DNA of 64,000 bases, from contig CAJNDS010002081.1 of the NCBI GenBank assembly GCA_905221605.1, forward strand, positions 159,501-223,500, in the 5' to 3' direction. Shown one piece after another: positions 51,140-63,865 of the stretch (position 1 is its first letter; each line of letters opens with the position of its first letter). The DNA is from Symbiodinium natans. Taxonomy: Eukaryota; Sar; Dinophyceae; Suessiales; Symbiodiniaceae. A program made the position numbers and the translations under genes. A model generated the notes under the pieces. That model searched no databases. It had not been told where the DNA came from and saw nothing but the letters and a program-made list of their open reading frames with translations.

Positions 51140-53320
51140 TTCACAAACTCACATACACTCCTGCTGTTCGGGCAGATCCATGTGTAAGATCGGTAGAGAT
51201 GGTTGACACCCATGCGCTTTAGGACCATGGCAGCTACCGCGTCTCTGCTGAACGTGCTCTTGTAAACACTGTCGCATTACACACTGTCGCAAGTGCGGCC
51301 TTAAAAAAATTGGGCAAACTTCGAGCAGGCTTCTGCAAGGAAGTTGGAGAAGTTGCAACAAGCATGCATTTCCAAGACATTCCAAACAAGAACTGCATGC
51401 ACAGTTTCAGGTTCAACTGCGTTGAGATGGCTGAAGTAGGAAATACATGCTACCAAGTGTCTCCTCACGAAATTTGGGAAAACTAGCACCTGATCCGTTT
51501 CATGTGGATGCTGTGCCTTGTATGAGCACACTCCACACAAAGTCGTTCAAGATGGCAGCAGGGCTTCACACTGGTGTCCGCCATTTGTCTACTTCGGATG
51601 TTTTGGAACTGCACAGGACACCCATGCTTTATGGCGTGAAACGCGCTCATGGCTTGGGACAGAATTTGCTAGTTGCCTTGCGGGGCGGAGGGTTGCACAG
51701 ACCTTCTCGCGCAGACACGTATCACAGCACGCATGCAGCAAAGCCGGAAGGACAATCAAATTTGCCGCAACGCAAACTCATCCGGCTTAGACTTCATCGC
51801 AGCATGGAATTTGGAGCCAGCATGCCCTTGGATTGCCAGGTGTGTCACGAAAATACTGAACATAGACTCACATACACTCCTGCTGTTAGGGCAGATCCAT
51901 GGGTAAAGCCTGTATAGATGATTGACAGCCATGCGCTTGTAAACACTTTCTCGTTACACACTGTCGCACTTCCGGCGCATAAAAGAGTTGGGCAAACTTC
52001 AAGCAGACTTCTGCAAGGAAGTTGGAGAAGTTGCAACAAGCATGTCTTTCCAAGACCTTCCAAACAAGAACTGCATGCACAGTTTCAGGTTCAACTGCGT
52101 TGAGATAGCTGAAGTAGGAAATACATGCTACCAAGTGCCTCCTCACGAAATTTGGGAAAACTAGCACCTGATCCGTTTCATGTGGATGCTGTGCCTTGTA
52201 TGAGCACACTCCACACAAAGTCGTTCAAGATGGCAGCAGGGCTTCACACTGGTGTCCGCCATTTGTCTACTTCGGATGTTTTGGAACTGCACAGGACACC
52301 CATGCTTTATGGCGTGAAACGCGCTCATGGCTTGGGACAGAATTTGCTAGTTGCCTTGCGGGGCGGAGGGTTGCACAGACCTTCTCGCGCAGACACGTAT
52401 CACAGCACGCATGCAGCAAAGCCGGAAGGACAATCAAATTTGCCGCACGCAAACTCATCCGGCTTAGACTTCATCGCAGCATGGAATTTGGAGCCAGCAT
52501 GCCCTTGGATTGCCAGGTGTGTCACGAAAATACTGAACATAGACTCACATACACTCCTGCTGTTAGGGCAGATCCATGGGTAAAGCCTGTATAGATGATT
52601 GACAGCCATGCGCTTGTAAACACTTTCTCGTTACACACTGTCGCATTTCCGGCGCATAAAAGAGTTGGGCAAACTTCAAGCAGACTTCTGCAAGGAAGTT
52701 GGAGAAGTTGCAACAAGCATGTCTTTCCAAGACCTTCCAAACAAGAACTGCATGCACAGTTTCAGGTTCAACTGCGTTGAGATAGCTGAAGTAGGAAATA
52801 CATGCGACCATGTCGGGATTCTCACTTGTCTCAGGCAGGGTTGAGCTACACTTGCCTGCTTCGGATGCTCTGAGGCTGCACAGGACATGCCTTATGCCCC
52901 CTCGCTTCGGAGCCATTTCTCTTCCTTCAGTTCTCTCTTTGCAACCCAAGCACACTTTAGGCAAGATAAGGGATCATCTGCCGGCGTGAAAAAGGTGATG
53001 GCATGGGACAGAATGTGCCCGTTGCCTTGCGGGGACGAGATTTCTCGCGCAAACACGTATCGCAGCAGGCATGCAGCAAACGACACTTTCATGAACATAG
53101 ACTCACATACATTCCTGCTGATAGGGCAGAGCCATGTGTAAAATCTGTAGAGATGATTGACACCCATGCGCTTTGGCATTAAGGCAAGCAGCACCACTAG
53201 CTGCCGCGCCTCTGCTGAACGTGCTCTTGGAAACACTGTTCCGTTAGACACTGTCGCATTTGCAGACTTGCAAAAGAGTTGGGCAAACTTCGAGCAGGCT
53301 TCTGCAATGAAGCCGAAAAA
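51140..53320 (+). repeat. Tandem array of about 0.7-kb units
   Basis: A block starting CTCACATACA-TCCTGCTG recurs near 51143, 51867, 52545 and 53100, each followed by TTGGGCAAACTTC and GCAGGCTTCTGCAA-like or GCAGACTTCTGCAA segments. Units two and three are almost identical (offset 677-678 bp, one base deleted near 52446). Units one and four are diverged and keep about 50 bp absent from the middle two. Open frames in the units recur with the repeat and differ by frame shifts, so I do not call genes. Confidence 0.85.
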
Positions 53321-54610
53321 ATGGTCACGTTGCTTCAGGACTTAGAGACGTGGAACTTCGAGGTGAGGCGGAAACCCAAGATCCTGAAACCCGAAACCGG
53401 TGCGGCCTTGCGCGAAAAAAAGAGGTATTCTCGCACTTCCGAGCACGTGCTCTGTACGGCATCTGTTGGGCTGGCATGCTGCGCCACAGTCGACACCCGT
53501 ACTCAGAAAGTTCTGGTTCTCCCTGCGAAGTTGTTCCTCATGGGCAGCTTCACTGGGTCCCGGGGCTCTTCGGCCACGACAGCATCGAAGCACTCGGCGC
53601 GACGCAGCTCCACCGCTTCCTGGAAGACTTTCGGGTACCTGGACGACTTTCGAGTATGCACTTGTAGGCTACTCTTCTCCTTTGGCAAAAAAGAACTCCT
53701 GATTCTACTCTCGCCCTCGCACTCGGGTTAGCACTCCTTTTGCTAGAGCAGAGGCAAAAGTCGCAAGCTTCCGCAAGCTAAGCCATTCTGAGGGCGCCAC
53801 TTCCTCACCCTTTTGAGGCAAGAGTTCAGCTTCCTGATGTATGCGTCGTGGGTCTCGCGGTCTGGCGGCAGCGGGGCTCCTTCGGGCACCACCTGGGGTG
53901 CTGTCATGTAGAAGGAGGCCACCGTGCGAGGCTGAGAGTTCTGGCAGCTGCCGCCACAGCCCATGGCGAGATTCGGGTACCCGGAGGGCCGAAGGGCCGA
54001 ACGAGACTTCTCGACTTGAGCCAGGGCTCCAACTCGCTGCTCAGCTTGCAGTGCAGACGCAGCTAAACGAAAAAGCGGAGAAGAGTTCGAGGTCCAGGAC
54101 ATCAGCGACCTGAATCAGTAGCATCTTGTAGCCCGGCTGTCCAGATACCCACCCTAAGCCCTACACCAAATTTCCTGAAGCCGTTACTTCGAGCTGGCCC
54201 TTTCCGTGAACAAAGCTCGTCCCCTGCCTTCCTCGCCCATGAAGTCGCCATCAAAAGATCCTCGCACTCGGGGCAGCTTCTTGTGGCACTTGTGGCTTCG
54301 GGCCTTGGGGCTTTAGAACTGCTCGTGGCCTTTTACTGGTTTTGGGCTCGCTTCGGGTGTTGGGGGAGACCAAACAATCTCAAGCCCGGCGGGCTCAGAA
54401 GGAAGTTGGAGACAGGAGGTTCGTGGAACCCAGGTCATGAGTCCGAGATGTGGAGGAGCGCGGAAAGTCCGTGGGAGCTTCAATGCCCTGGAGCCTTCGA
54501 AGCCCCACAGCAGGATCGAAAAGACACGGAGAGCCACCTTATGCCAGAAGCTGCATTTTTTGTGGCTGAAACCAAGCCCCTTCAACAATCAAATGTCCAT
54601 GATATGAAGC
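53321..54610 (-). other. Host DNA with possible minus-strand exons
   Basis: Minus-strand stretches near 53510-53650 (SSRYPKVFQEAVELRRAEC) and 53800-54060 (PRTVASFYMTAPQVVPEG) read like ordinary protein and may be exons of one gene. No family is recognised, and splice sites were not resolved. Confidence 0.3.
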
Positions 54611-54614
54611 TTCG

Positions 54615-54647
<33 letters not shown>

Positions 54648-54698
54648 CATACATATAGATATATATATATATATGTATGTATGTATATATATATATAA
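54615..54698. repeat. AT microsatellite with large palindrome
   Basis: TATA runs with CATACATACATA on one side and GTATGTATGTAT on the other form an inverted repeat of about 80 bp able to make a long hairpin. Confidence 0.85.
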
Positions 54699-55965
54699 CC
54701 CTAAGCCCCAAACCCTAAACCCTAAACGGCCCTGAACCTCAAACCCGACCAACGACAGGAAGAGCCAGAGGCTGAAAGCGCACAGGGTGGACGAGAGAGC
54801 CCTCCTCTTAGTTGTCCAGTAACCTGGGGGAATGAAAGGTTGACCTTTAGGATTATAAGGGGATTATATTGCCCCTAAACCCTAAACCCTAAACCCTAAA
54901 CCCTAAACCCTAAACCCTAAACACCCTAAACCCTAAAATAAAGGTTACCTACTCTTCTACTGGCTCCTCCTCCCGTGCTGCCACCCTGAGCTCGCGCGGC
55001 CTCTGCCGCCTCTGCCGCATCGCCTTAGCTGGAGAGGCAACCCAGACCTTCTGAAACCTGTAGACCCTTTGGGGTTTAGGGTTTAGGGTTTAGGGTTTAG
55101 GGTTTGGGGTTTAGGGTTTGGGGTTTAGGGTTTAGGGCTTAGGGCTTAGGGCTTAGGGTTTAGGGTTTAGGGCTTAGGGTTTAGAATCCTTCTAAAACAT
55201 TCTAAGCTGTGAAGCCTCAGCCCTCCCACCCTCAAGGGGTCTTCTGGGTATGGGCTTTAGGAAGCTCAGAGGAAGGAATCTTGGGGGGTTAGGGTTTAGG
55301 GTTTCAGGGAATCTCCACCTGAAGCCTAATCAGTCCGGAAACCGCGCCATTCTTGCGCTTCTGGATGTTGCGTGGGCGCTGCGCTGAACCTCAAACCTCC
55401 TTAGGGTTTAGGGTTTAGTTAGGGTTTAGGGTTTAGGGTTTAGGGTTTGGGGTTTAGGGTTTAGGGTTTAGGGATTAGGGTTTAGGGTTTAGGGTTTAGG
55501 GTTTAGGGTATACGCCATCCCAAACCCCAAGCCCTGAACCCTAAGCCTCGACCCATAAACCAAAACAGACGGCGGCCCTCGAACCCTGGAAACCTGGAAC
55601 CCAACTCCCTCACTTTCATCAACAAGTCTAGAACTTCCAGATCTTTTCAGAACCTGCAGAACTTGCGGAAGTTTCAGAGCTTCTACAGTAAGACTCTGGG
55701 TGAGAGTGTGTGAAGGTACTATTTCCTTGGGTTTTGCTCGAAATTCTAAGGCCTGAAACCCCGGGCGCGCCCCAAATGCAACTAAGACTTTCCCACGGCC
55801 CCCCACCACACACGTAGCCCAGGCCGCGTTCCTTCAGCTTTCGCCGCCTCGCGCCCGCGGCAATCAGCGGCCTCTTGGGGGATGAAGCCTAAGGATTTAG
55901 GGTTTAGGGTTTAGCGTTTAGGGTTCAGGGTTTAGGGTTTAGGGTTTAGGGTTTAGGATTCGGGT
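54699..55965. repeat. Host DNA dominated by telomere-type arrays
   Basis: CCCTAAA units at 54700-54728 and 54870-54945, TTTAGGG units at 55070-55190, 55403-55510 and 55893-55965. The unique DNA between them has no gene I can support. Confidence 0.75.
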
Positions 55966-58734
55966 AAAACCATGAACCCTCAACCCTTGACACTCTCTTA
56001 TCCTGCGCACGAGTAGGACTTGCCGGCTTGCATCCCGACAGTCGGGGCTTGCGGCGCTTGCATGGTTTGGAACTCGATTCAGGGTTTTCCGGGCTTAGGC
56101 CTGGGGAGTCTGGGGCCTTAGACTTAGACTTCGACCTTGCTTGAGTGGTGTTCGGGGGTGCAGGGGCTTGGGGTTTTGGGCTGTTTCCTGTTTCCTTGGG
56201 GCACCTTGAAAAAGAGGTTGGGCTTTTTAAGTTCAGAAACCCCAGACTTTCCAGAACCTCGCCGCCGACGCAGCGCCGGCGCTGGCAGCGAGAACCAGCC
56301 GCGGCCGCGCATGCTGCGTCCTCCTCGGGTTCTCGCTGAGGTGTGGGGCAAGACGACTCGATCTGAGTCTCTGCTTGTCCTTGCATTTTGGGAGGGAAAG
56401 GGAGGGGAGCCCTGCAACTAACTCCCCTGACGGGATTCCCAAGGCATCAACCCATAGAACACCTCCAACGCCCAAAGCACACGCGCCAAGAACGCGCCGC
56501 CGGCGCTACCGCCCGCGCTGTGGCCGCTGTGGCTGGCGCAGCGGCCGCCATGCCACACAGGGCTAACCAAGAAGTTCGGAAAAAAGGCTTGGGGCTTTGT
56601 TGGGCGCATGGGGCTTGTGTAGCTTGTGGGGCTTGTGGGGCTTGGGATTCAGAGGCTGCTTTGGCGAATCGGCCGGGCCAGTGGTTGGAGGTGGGTGCAG
56701 AGTTTGCGGATTGGGGAGGGTTGAAGGGGATGGTCTAGAGTCTATAAAGTCTTGGCATGATTGTTTGAGGTCCAGGCACTCAGGCTCACTTCTCAGATGC
56801 GTGCGAGATCACCATGGAACTTCCGTAGGATCACAGGGACCAGTTGTTGGGGGTCACAAGTTCAGGGCGTCAAGGTTGGGGACCCCGAGCCCCAAAGCCT
56901 GCCATGGCCCTGCAGAGCCCTAAACCCTAAACCCTAAACCCTAAACCCCCCCTTGAGTTCTTTTTGGTTGCTGGTAAGAATGCACTGCATTTGAGTGCGC
57001 CTGGGAGAGCTCCGAGGCCTTGCTGGGCCCTCATTAAACAATTCCTCCTTTGTACTTACGAGTAGGAACAATGGATAACCGCGATTTTGACCCTGACCAC
57101 GATCGGGAGAATGACAAAGACAAGCTAGACTCCCCACATTCTGTGCAACCCCATGCCAAGTGCTAGAGCTCTTCGTCTCGGAGCACCGGGATCTGCAGGT
57201 GGGATACCGTATCCACCTCTGAATCAGAGGCCAGGAACTTTCTCTGCCGGATGCTGTGCAAGTCGGTGGCCGCCTCGGCTACCATGAAGCCAAGAGGCAT
57301 GAGGGTTGTTGGTTTTCGGGCTCGTGCCTTGGACTCTCTCAGAAGGGAAAGCGTGGAAGCTGCGCACTTTCCCTGCCTTCACCCTTGGACCTTACATAAA
57401 CACGTAGAAACCCTTGAAGCAGCCTTAAGCCCCCAACTTCGCAGGAGCCCCAGCCCCAACACCCCCAGTACTCAGATGACATCTCGGGTCAGAAGAAGGG
57501 ACGCAGACCAAGGTGCCGCTACAAGGGGCTCTGGGTGGCGAAGCCATGAGGCAATCTTGTTCTGGATGGCCTTCCCCCCCCCGGGAATTGCCAAGCTTGT
57601 TGTAAGGGTTCCCGAGGGTTTCGGGCTTGGGGGGGGTGAATCGGGCCATGGAAGGCGCCAGTTGAAGCAGCGATGAAACGTGGGAATGAGCTCACAGGGC
57701 AGCCGAAAGAAAGAGCCCGTAATTTCGGACGACGGCACATGGACCATTCCTTCAAGGCCCGCCACTCCAAACCCACGGACCCATTCCGATATGCGTGCAC
57801 AAAACAGCGCGGAAGGTTTAGAATTTAGGTTTGGGGATTACCTGAAGGTCAACTGCGAGATGATGCGTAACCCCCTGAAACGCCCTTGCCCCCCTGTGCC
57901 GACCTTCTTAGCCACAACCAGGTGCCTCAGAACCGGGCGGCTTGGGGGTGGCTTTTTTGGAGCCTCTGGATTGCTCCTGCTACGGAACTTCAATTATGCT
58001 ACCATGACTTTGGATACACACCCTGTCGGGAAGCCAGTCGGGGGCTTGATGAAAGTTCGCGGGGACTGTATGTCCAGAGTCATGCTCATGTCACTTTCAG
58101 CTCCTGAACGAGAAGCCAAAGGGGACTTGGACCTTGAATGCTGCTGGGCATTCAGGCCACATGCACATTCTGAACCTCTTGGATGAGAACACGAAGCCTG
58201 TCAACCCCTAACCTCCTTAAAACTTCAATCGTATAGAGGCTAGAAGACCTGGAAACAAGAAGGCTCAAGGTTGCCAAGTCAGGGTGGATTGCGAAGAATT
58301 GGCTTGGGGTGTAGGGTGTAAGGATGAAGGATGAAGGGGTTCTAGGGTTTTGGGTTAAGCAGACATCATGTCCATGCGCCGTTTTGCCGAGTTTATGAGT
58401 TTAGGCAGGAATTCACACGTCTAGCTGCTCGAGCTCACAAAGCCACACACAGGGCTGAGAGCGGTGAGGCCCGGTACTAGGTGTTGGGGGTTTTGGGTCT
58501 TGGGGTTTCAAGCGTGAAGGCCCTTAATCTCCCCCCCCACCCCCGCGAGTATATTGCCCAAGATGCTCGCTCATGGCAGGATGCACCGCATGCCTTGGCT
58601 GTTGGAGCGACCGAAGCTCAGACTGCCTCAAAAAGAATTATGGCGCGAGCGTGTCCAACAACACCCTCTTGACCCCCCCCCCCCTACCCCCCTCCCCCCC
58701 CCCCCCCCCCCCCCCCTACGCTCAACCCTAAACC
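55966..58734. other. Host DNA, no supported gene
   Basis: GC-rich with open frames on several strands (for example 56124-56417 minus and 56388-56738 plus) that overlap and lack domains. A CCCTAAA array of about five units is at 56920-56948. Poly-C tracts with up to about 18 C lie at 58670-58716. Confidence 0.4.
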
Positions 58735-61700
58735 CTAAACCCTTCGCCCCAGTCGAAAACACCAGTGTTTGGCAGGGTTGAGCTGTTGGGCCGATGAGGA
58801 GAACAAAAGCAAGGAGGACAAGAATGAGGGAAGAATGTTCGCAAAGAATAAGAAGACAACCTGTAGAGCTTTCTGCCGGTTAAGGATCTTGAGGTTTAGG
58901 TGGGGGCTTTCGTTCTCACTGCCCAGTGGCATCCACTCGCAGTGTGAGGCCCCCTTAATGAAGATCGTGTCGATCTCCGGGTTCTCGTGCTCCAGGACAG
59001 ACTCCCAATGCCACGGGTCCACTTCGCCGTTCGGGAAGATGGTTCGGGTGGTCTTGGGGTACCTGGGATACAAAAGCAGCGGGCACCCGGATATGAGTTT
59101 CGACATGTGTGCCCGGATCCGGCCCGGATGGTTATTTGGGTATCCTAAGACGGCTTCCTTATCCACTTCCTGTATTCAAGTTCCCGTCTACGACGGCTTC
59201 ATCGAGACCATGGCCCCAAGCACGAGCACCAAAGGTTGAGGGCTGAGTTCTTTACTCTCAGGCTTCAAAAGCGGGCCCTCAGACTGAGGTGCAGAATGCC
59301 ATGGTAGAAGTCGTTGGTCTTCTTGATGTTCTCTTTAACCTTCTCTGGAGAGATGCCGAAGAGAAGCTGGCAAGGCTTTAGATTCCAGTCCACTGTGTTG
59401 TAGCCCTGCGTCCAGGGGCAGTTGCTTCCAGTCTCACAGGTCTGGTACCAGCCGAACTCTGTGCAGGTCTGGTAGTACCAAAGGCGGCTAAATTGGTCAC
59501 CAGAACGGCTGTCGCTGTAGTTCACCTTCTGCGTGATGTTCATGGCCTTCCAAGCGCAGACTGCCATCCACCCCGGGACGAATATCCAAACCAAGAACCC
59601 TACAACCCCAAAGATCCGAACTCGTGGCCTTGATCGTCAAGTTGGCGAAGGATACCGAGGTACACGGCCCGGGAGCGCTGCCACCCAGCGCGTCCTCCTT
59701 GTCCTGGCTCTTAGGGAGGCTCTTTTTGGTTGGCTCCCTTCATGAAGGGCTACTTACCGGTGAAAAAATAGGGACTGAAGAAATTATGGGGACCTTAAAT
59801 ATAGAATGCCTTTCAGGGTTTGTATAGGCAGTCCTGGTGCTCCTTCATCAGCACAATCGCATCGAGGGCACTGGTGCTCTCGGAGGAGTTTGCCATCTCG
59901 GAGAGATTCCCGCAGAAGAGCCTTCGAAAAGACTCCCCGTGCCAAAGACGCGCAAACGTCTAACACCGTTCAACCCGACCCACATCTAGCCGAGGTTCTT
60001 CCCAAATTCGCCCCTCGAAACGCGATACTGCTCACAGTTTAGAGTTGCGCTCGCGGTTTGATATAGTTGAGATGCTTCGGACATCTATCTCTTTGAAGTC
60101 TGCAAGGCCTCATGTTGCAGCTGGTGTGGTTGCACTTCGCACTGTTGTACTGCGGGATGGTCGCGACAACGCCATCCGTGCCAGCCCACTGCGCCTTTGC
60201 TTTGAGGTCTTGGTTTAGTCTTTGGGGGTTTACTAGGGCTTCAGGGGTCCTGTTTTTGAGGATCAAGACATCTAGGGCTGCGGGAGTCCTAAATCCCCTA
60301 AACCCCTAAACACTAGAAATATCGGAGCCACCGGAGCTGCCAAACCCTCAGCCTCAGACCTACCCCAAAAAGGGGCATGTCCCAAAATATGGGGGTACCC
60401 CTACTAGACCCCCACGTACAATAATCCTGATTACGGGAACCCCCCAAAGAAGAAAAACGCGGGGTCGAGGCCTTTGGGTGAGAACTGACCAACCTTCTTC
60501 CCTAGGCGTGGGGCCCGGTTGTCAATGTCGTCCAACGCGTTCGTGCCGCAGAGCTTGAACTTCCGCTCCAAAGAGCGACGTCCTCTCCAAGCCCATAAAG
60601 GTCTTTGCGAGGAAAAGCCGACCAACATCGGCTTAGTACTTAGGATTGTGCTAGAAGTTCGGGAAGCAAACAGTGAGGGGGGTAGGGTACTGTTGGGAGC
60701 TAAAGGTCTCTCAGTCAAGGTTTAGGGCTTTGGCGAGTGTCTCGGGATGTAAGCCTTTAGGTTCAAGTCCCCAATCCCACAAGCCCAACTTAAGGGTCGA
60801 CCTCACTCAAAAACCCTAAACCCTAAACCCTAAACCCTAAACCCTAAACCCTAAACCCTAAACCCTAAACCCTAAACCCTAAACCCTAAACCCTGAACCC
60901 AACCCTGAACCGAAAGGAGGGCACTGCGCCAGTCCTCGCTCCGACGTGAGGAGGTCCCCAATCTCAGCGTGGCCCTCTCGCGCGGGATCAGGCTTCGGGT
61001 CTTTGAGGCCACGAAAGATCCCCTGAGCCCCGATCTCCCTGAACCCCGATCTTCCTGAACCGACATGACACAATTCAACCGGTTCCAACAAGAAATCCCA
61101 ACCAGGCCGGACAACACAAACATAAGGCAGCCTTGGCCACCGTGGCCAGGCACTCAGGGCTGCCACCGATGCTGGGCGCCGCAAGGGCAGAGGACACCAC
61201 GGCATTGTAGCCGGAGAAGTCAAGCTGCGTCCAGGGAGGGTCAATAAGGCTTGAATATTGAAAAGTTCACAAAAATTCACGATGTCGTTTTCTGTTCAGG
61301 AGTGGGGTAGCTTTGAGTTTGGGGTGGAGGGATGATTCCGTCGATCTCCCGATTTGTGCGCCCAGCCGAGCCGAGCCACAAAACAACACTCGGATGTCGG
61401 GGCCCTGCCTGGGCCTGCAGCGGAGCGGAAGAGGCGACCGAGGCGGCAAACCTGAATGCTTTGGGAGAGCGGGGCGGTTGTTGAGAAGGTGCAGGCTTTG
61501 GGGGGCTTCACTGGGTTAGTGAGCCGAGCGGGCTTTGTGGGTTTTCGTGGGTCTAGGAAGTTTTGGTTTGTTTTGTGGCTTCAGCAATGCTTCCATCGGG
61601 AAGCAGGCCTCTCTGGATAGAGCTGCCGTGCCCAGGCAGACAGAGATCCAGGGTAGGAGCCACCGAAGACCACCTTGACTGGGACACAACGAGAACTACC

Positions 61701-63363
61701 ATCATCGTCGAGGGGACAGGTTCCGCATGCCTGGAACTACGGAAAGTTCTGGAGACCACAACGAATTGGCTGCTTCTCAGAAGTAGGAGTTGTAGTCCCA
61801 GCAGGAGCTTGCAGGAGCTTTAACAGAAAGAGAGGGCGGAGCAACGGCTTCGAAAGCCAGGCTTCGACTCGGGACCTTTTGGGACCCCTTTTGGGACCCA
61901 TTGGGACAAAGCTGTTTGGGTGGAAGGCAGAGTCTGAACAGGCAGGGCACCCAAGGTACGCCCTTGACGTCGAAGGACTCTGTGCGGACCTTCGACAGGT
62001 TTCATCACCGCTCAGAAGCTTCCGTCAGATGTGACTACGTCTTCGAAAAGTTTCGAGAACACGCACATGTCAGCTTCAAGTCATCTTCTGCAAGTGAACT
62101 TTCTATCCCCAAGCACAGCCTTTGACTTTCGAGGGAATGACCGTGAAGCTGCAAAGAACTCCAATGAAGAGTCCATTCAACTGGGTCACACTTGCTCACG
62201 GGCCAAGCAGCAATATAGTCGTGTATGTCTGCGAGGTCTGCCAGCGCCTCTTTGCGGGTTTAGCTGGCTTGTTTAGAGGGTTGTGAGTTTAGGGATTTTT
62301 AGGGTCGATAGGGTTGGAGGCATTGAGATGTGGGGTGACCATACAGCAAGGTTTAGCAACACGCAAAGCATGTGAACTTCAGGGAGATTTGCTCACAATC
62401 GGCCGATTGCTGGAGACAAGCACCTAACAAAGCTGTCTTCTCCACTCCACCTGACAACTTGCACGTGTGCCGGCCAGGCTCTACACCACCTCACAAACTG
62501 CCGGACCGCGAGCCAACCCCCAATCCTCAACAACCGCCCAGCCCCTCCGCACAAAAGACACTAGAAGCCACGCAGAAGTTACTGCGGCCAACGCCTGGCG
62601 GGAGGAGTGGTATTTGAGGTTTTCGGCGGAAAAGTCGGGCACGCCATCGAAGGCTGCTCCGCCATAGTATCGGTGCTCCACTGCCATGCCCATGGCATTG
62701 AACTCCTTGGCAAGCCTCAGGTTTAGGGAAAGGCCGCGCCGGAAAGGCCCCTAGGGTTGGAGCTCAAGGCGCCTTTCTGGCAAAGGAGAAAAAGCTGTCT
62801 ACAACTTGGCGTTCTCAACTTGAACCAACTATCACGCAAGAACTTGCCCATTGGTACGTCAAAGCACGGACCACTCAACAACGGTTTGTGTCGATCAATC
62901 AAGGCAAGAAACTCCATCATGTTGTTGCACATGAGAGTATAAGGTTTGCGACTTCCTCCCCAAGGATAGTCCTCGCCATCGATGCAGACAAAGACCGGAC
63001 CTCCTGCTTTCCAGTAAGTCCTGTTGGTCGTGTAGCGCTGACACCAAGTGCGGTCGTCATTCTTGGCAAAATGGTCCAGCTTCTGCCCACAAAATGTCTT
63101 CAGGCCATCCGAAACATCCAGAACCTCAGCATGGCAGTTAGCCCGGCAAGAAGCAACCATACCTTTTGCTTGGAACATCAAAACACAAACACAAAACATG
63201 GTGCACTTAGCATCCGGAAAGCAGGAGGGTTCACCTCGGAAGACACCTTGAGCAGCTTGTCGCGCTTGAGGCTGAGGCCTTGAATAATCTGGGCATTGGC
63301 CAAAGGCAAGCTTCCAAGGCCCAGCAGAAGTGCGCTCACAGCGCGCCAAGACCAGCCCGCCAT
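58735..63363 (-). CDS. Family S28 serine carboxypeptidase (prolyl carboxypeptidase-like), about ten exons
   Basis: This secreted or lysosome-like peptidase would remove residues after proline. The first exon (63235-63363) encodes a signal peptide from MAGWSWRAVSALLLG to NA. Later exons, read on the minus strand, match S28 landmarks: QKLDHF, TWCQRY and GGPVFVCIDGE (about 62912-63168), AVEHRYYGG and ENLKYHSSRQAL (about 62600-62715), the nucleophile FGGSYPGSLSAWAR (about 61610-61700), LDFSGYNAVV (about 61140-61224), RKFKLCGT (about 60480-60590), PQYNS (about 60105-60200), a small Cys exon (about 59815-59915), YYQTCTEFGWYQT (about 59380-59545), and FPNGEVDPWHW with GASHCEWM carrying the Asp and His (about 58880-59225). 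Most exon edges are approximate, and the 3' end may continue past a GT site near 58860. Confidence 0.85.
60810..60898 (+). repeat. CCCTAAA array inside an S28 intron
   Basis: About twelve CCCTAAA units lie between the LDFSGYN and RKFKLCGT exons, showing that telomere-type arrays occupy introns of a host gene here. Confidence 0.88.
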
Positions 63364-63598
63364 GGGTAAGAAAGGGTACGGGGCCCAGGATCCCGGGCAC
63401 TGGCTGCAAGGAAAATGGCGCGGCGCGACGGTCACAAGTTGTGACAACTCATGTCCAATGGGCTTGGTCACAGGGGCACGAAACAACCAACATGCTTTAC
63501 CTCCACGAGAAGATGTTTCCATGGAAGAAGAACAACCTTTAGCAGTCAAGGAATGGGAAATCTGAAACAAAAAGGGCAAAAGGGCACTCCTCAGGAAC

Positions 63599-63865
63599 CT
63601 AGTCTGGGCTGTTGGGAAAAGTGCGGTCCAACAGACATTGATGATTGCCGCGGCCGCCGGGCGCAGGACTGCAGTTCAGAATCCCTCCGTAGCACTTCTT
63701 AATGACACAGCTTTGCAGGCCCGGTGAAACATTGCTTGCCACACCACCAGCATCAGCAGTCCGATCGGGCTCAGGAAGACATGCCGCAGTGATGATCATG
63801 ATGACGGTCATAATGACGATGATGATGGCGATGCTGATGATGGAGGCGGTGGTGATGATGAACAT
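63599..63865 (-). CDS. Hypothetical exon: membrane segment plus Cys-rich part
   Basis: A minus-strand frame encodes a hydrophobic run of Ile/Val/Met (partly built by an ATGATG-type repeat), then CLPEPDRTADAGG and a Cys-rich end with CVIKKCYGGILNC and HQCLLDR. A membrane anchor followed by a small Cys-rich domain is possible. It lies 236 bp upstream of the S28 signal peptide on the same strand; whether it belongs to that gene, another gene or none is unclear. Confidence 0.3.
   Translation of the reverse strand: MFIITTASIISIAIIIVIMTVIMIITAACLPEPDRTADAGGVASNVSPGLQSCVIKKCYGGILNCSPAPGGRGNHQCLLDRTFPNSPD

Noticed and set aside
51447-52609. 150-aa frames repeated in the tandem array
   Set aside because: A one-base deletion shifts the frame between otherwise identical units and several strands are open, so coding is not supported.
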